Origin: Baylisascaris procyonis
Lineage: Eukaryota > Nematoda > Chromadorea > Rhabditida > Ascarididae
Assembly (NCBI GenBank): GCA_037389465.1
Contig: JAZARR010000188.1
Coordinates: 2,445,501 to 2,509,500, forward strand
Direction: 5' to 3'
DNA: 64,000 bases
The position numbers were made by a program, and so were the translations under genes. The stretch's first letter is position 1, and every line of letters begins with the position of its first letter. Below are positions 63,868 through 64,000 of the stretch, in pieces. The notes under the pieces are model-generated. The model worked only from the letters and a program-made list of their open reading frames with translations, was not told where the DNA came from and searched no databases.

Positions 63868-64000
63868 TTTATGGCACACTTTACATCACATATGTACATG
63901 AGAGGGCACCCACACACGTGCCATTGTGTGGTACCTGTAAATGCATACACGTCTCATATATAAACTTGCGTAGTTGGAACGCAATATGGTGTGCAACTTT
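63868..64000 (-). other. 3' UTR of a ninth actin gene (I), coding part beyond right edge
   Basis: On the minus strand this segment aligns with the 3' UTRs of B and C: GTTGCACACCATATTGCG, TTATATATGAGACGTGTATG, ATTTACAGGTACC-like sequence, then GTGCCATAAAAGTGC with CATAAA at 63868-63873. From the distance in gene B, the stop codon should lie about 60 bp to the right of base 64000. The gene would converge on H. Confidence 0.75.

Overview
The window is a tandem actin gene array from a nematode genome. It contains seven complete six-exon actin genes (B to H), the first two exons of an eighth (A) cut by the left edge, and the 3' UTR of a ninth (I) whose coding part lies about 60 bp beyond the right edge. 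Nematode origin is inferred from the short AT-rich introns with TTTCAG, TTGCAG or TTTAG acceptors and no long polypyrimidine tract, and from a splice acceptor about 35 nt before every start codon, as expected for spliced-leader addition. The protein is close to C. elegans and other metazoan muscle-type actins. The species cannot be fixed from the sequence alone.

Layout: A (<528-1460), B (6719-10138) and C (14595-18137) are on the minus strand. D (25523-29069), E (34739-38348), F (41974-45347), G (49938-53427) and H (58378-61412) are on the plus strand. I (minus, mostly off window) faces H tail to tail. Start codons on one strand are 7.2 to 9.2 kb apart, and C and D are head to head across 7.4 kb. 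All complete genes share one architecture with exons of 126, 379, 287, 153, 120 and 66 nt, coding for 376 aa. Introns follow Gln42, split Gly169, and follow Gln264, Gln315 and Gln355. Only four residue differences or fewer separate the products: Pro or Ala at 109, and in gene E also Ile11 and Ile152.

Four observations stand out. (1) Intron 1 begins with GC instead of GT in seven of eight genes, and intron 4 begins with GC in six of seven. (2) Every gene has one copy of a conserved non-coding block 1.1 to 2.2 kb upstream, in the same orientation relative to the gene, with an E-box (CANNTG) at the same place in all eight copies. (3) Different introns group the genes differently, and A and C share a 405-bp identical tract crossing an intron/exon boundary, which points to gene conversion. 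(4) The intergenic region downstream of C is an inverted duplicate of the one downstream of G, and within it lies a 61-codon ORF, identical in protein in both copies, with a signal-peptide-like start and a nearby AATAAA.

The rest of the intergenic DNA is AT-rich, decayed duplication sequence. I see no tRNA, rRNA, CRISPR array or intact transposon.
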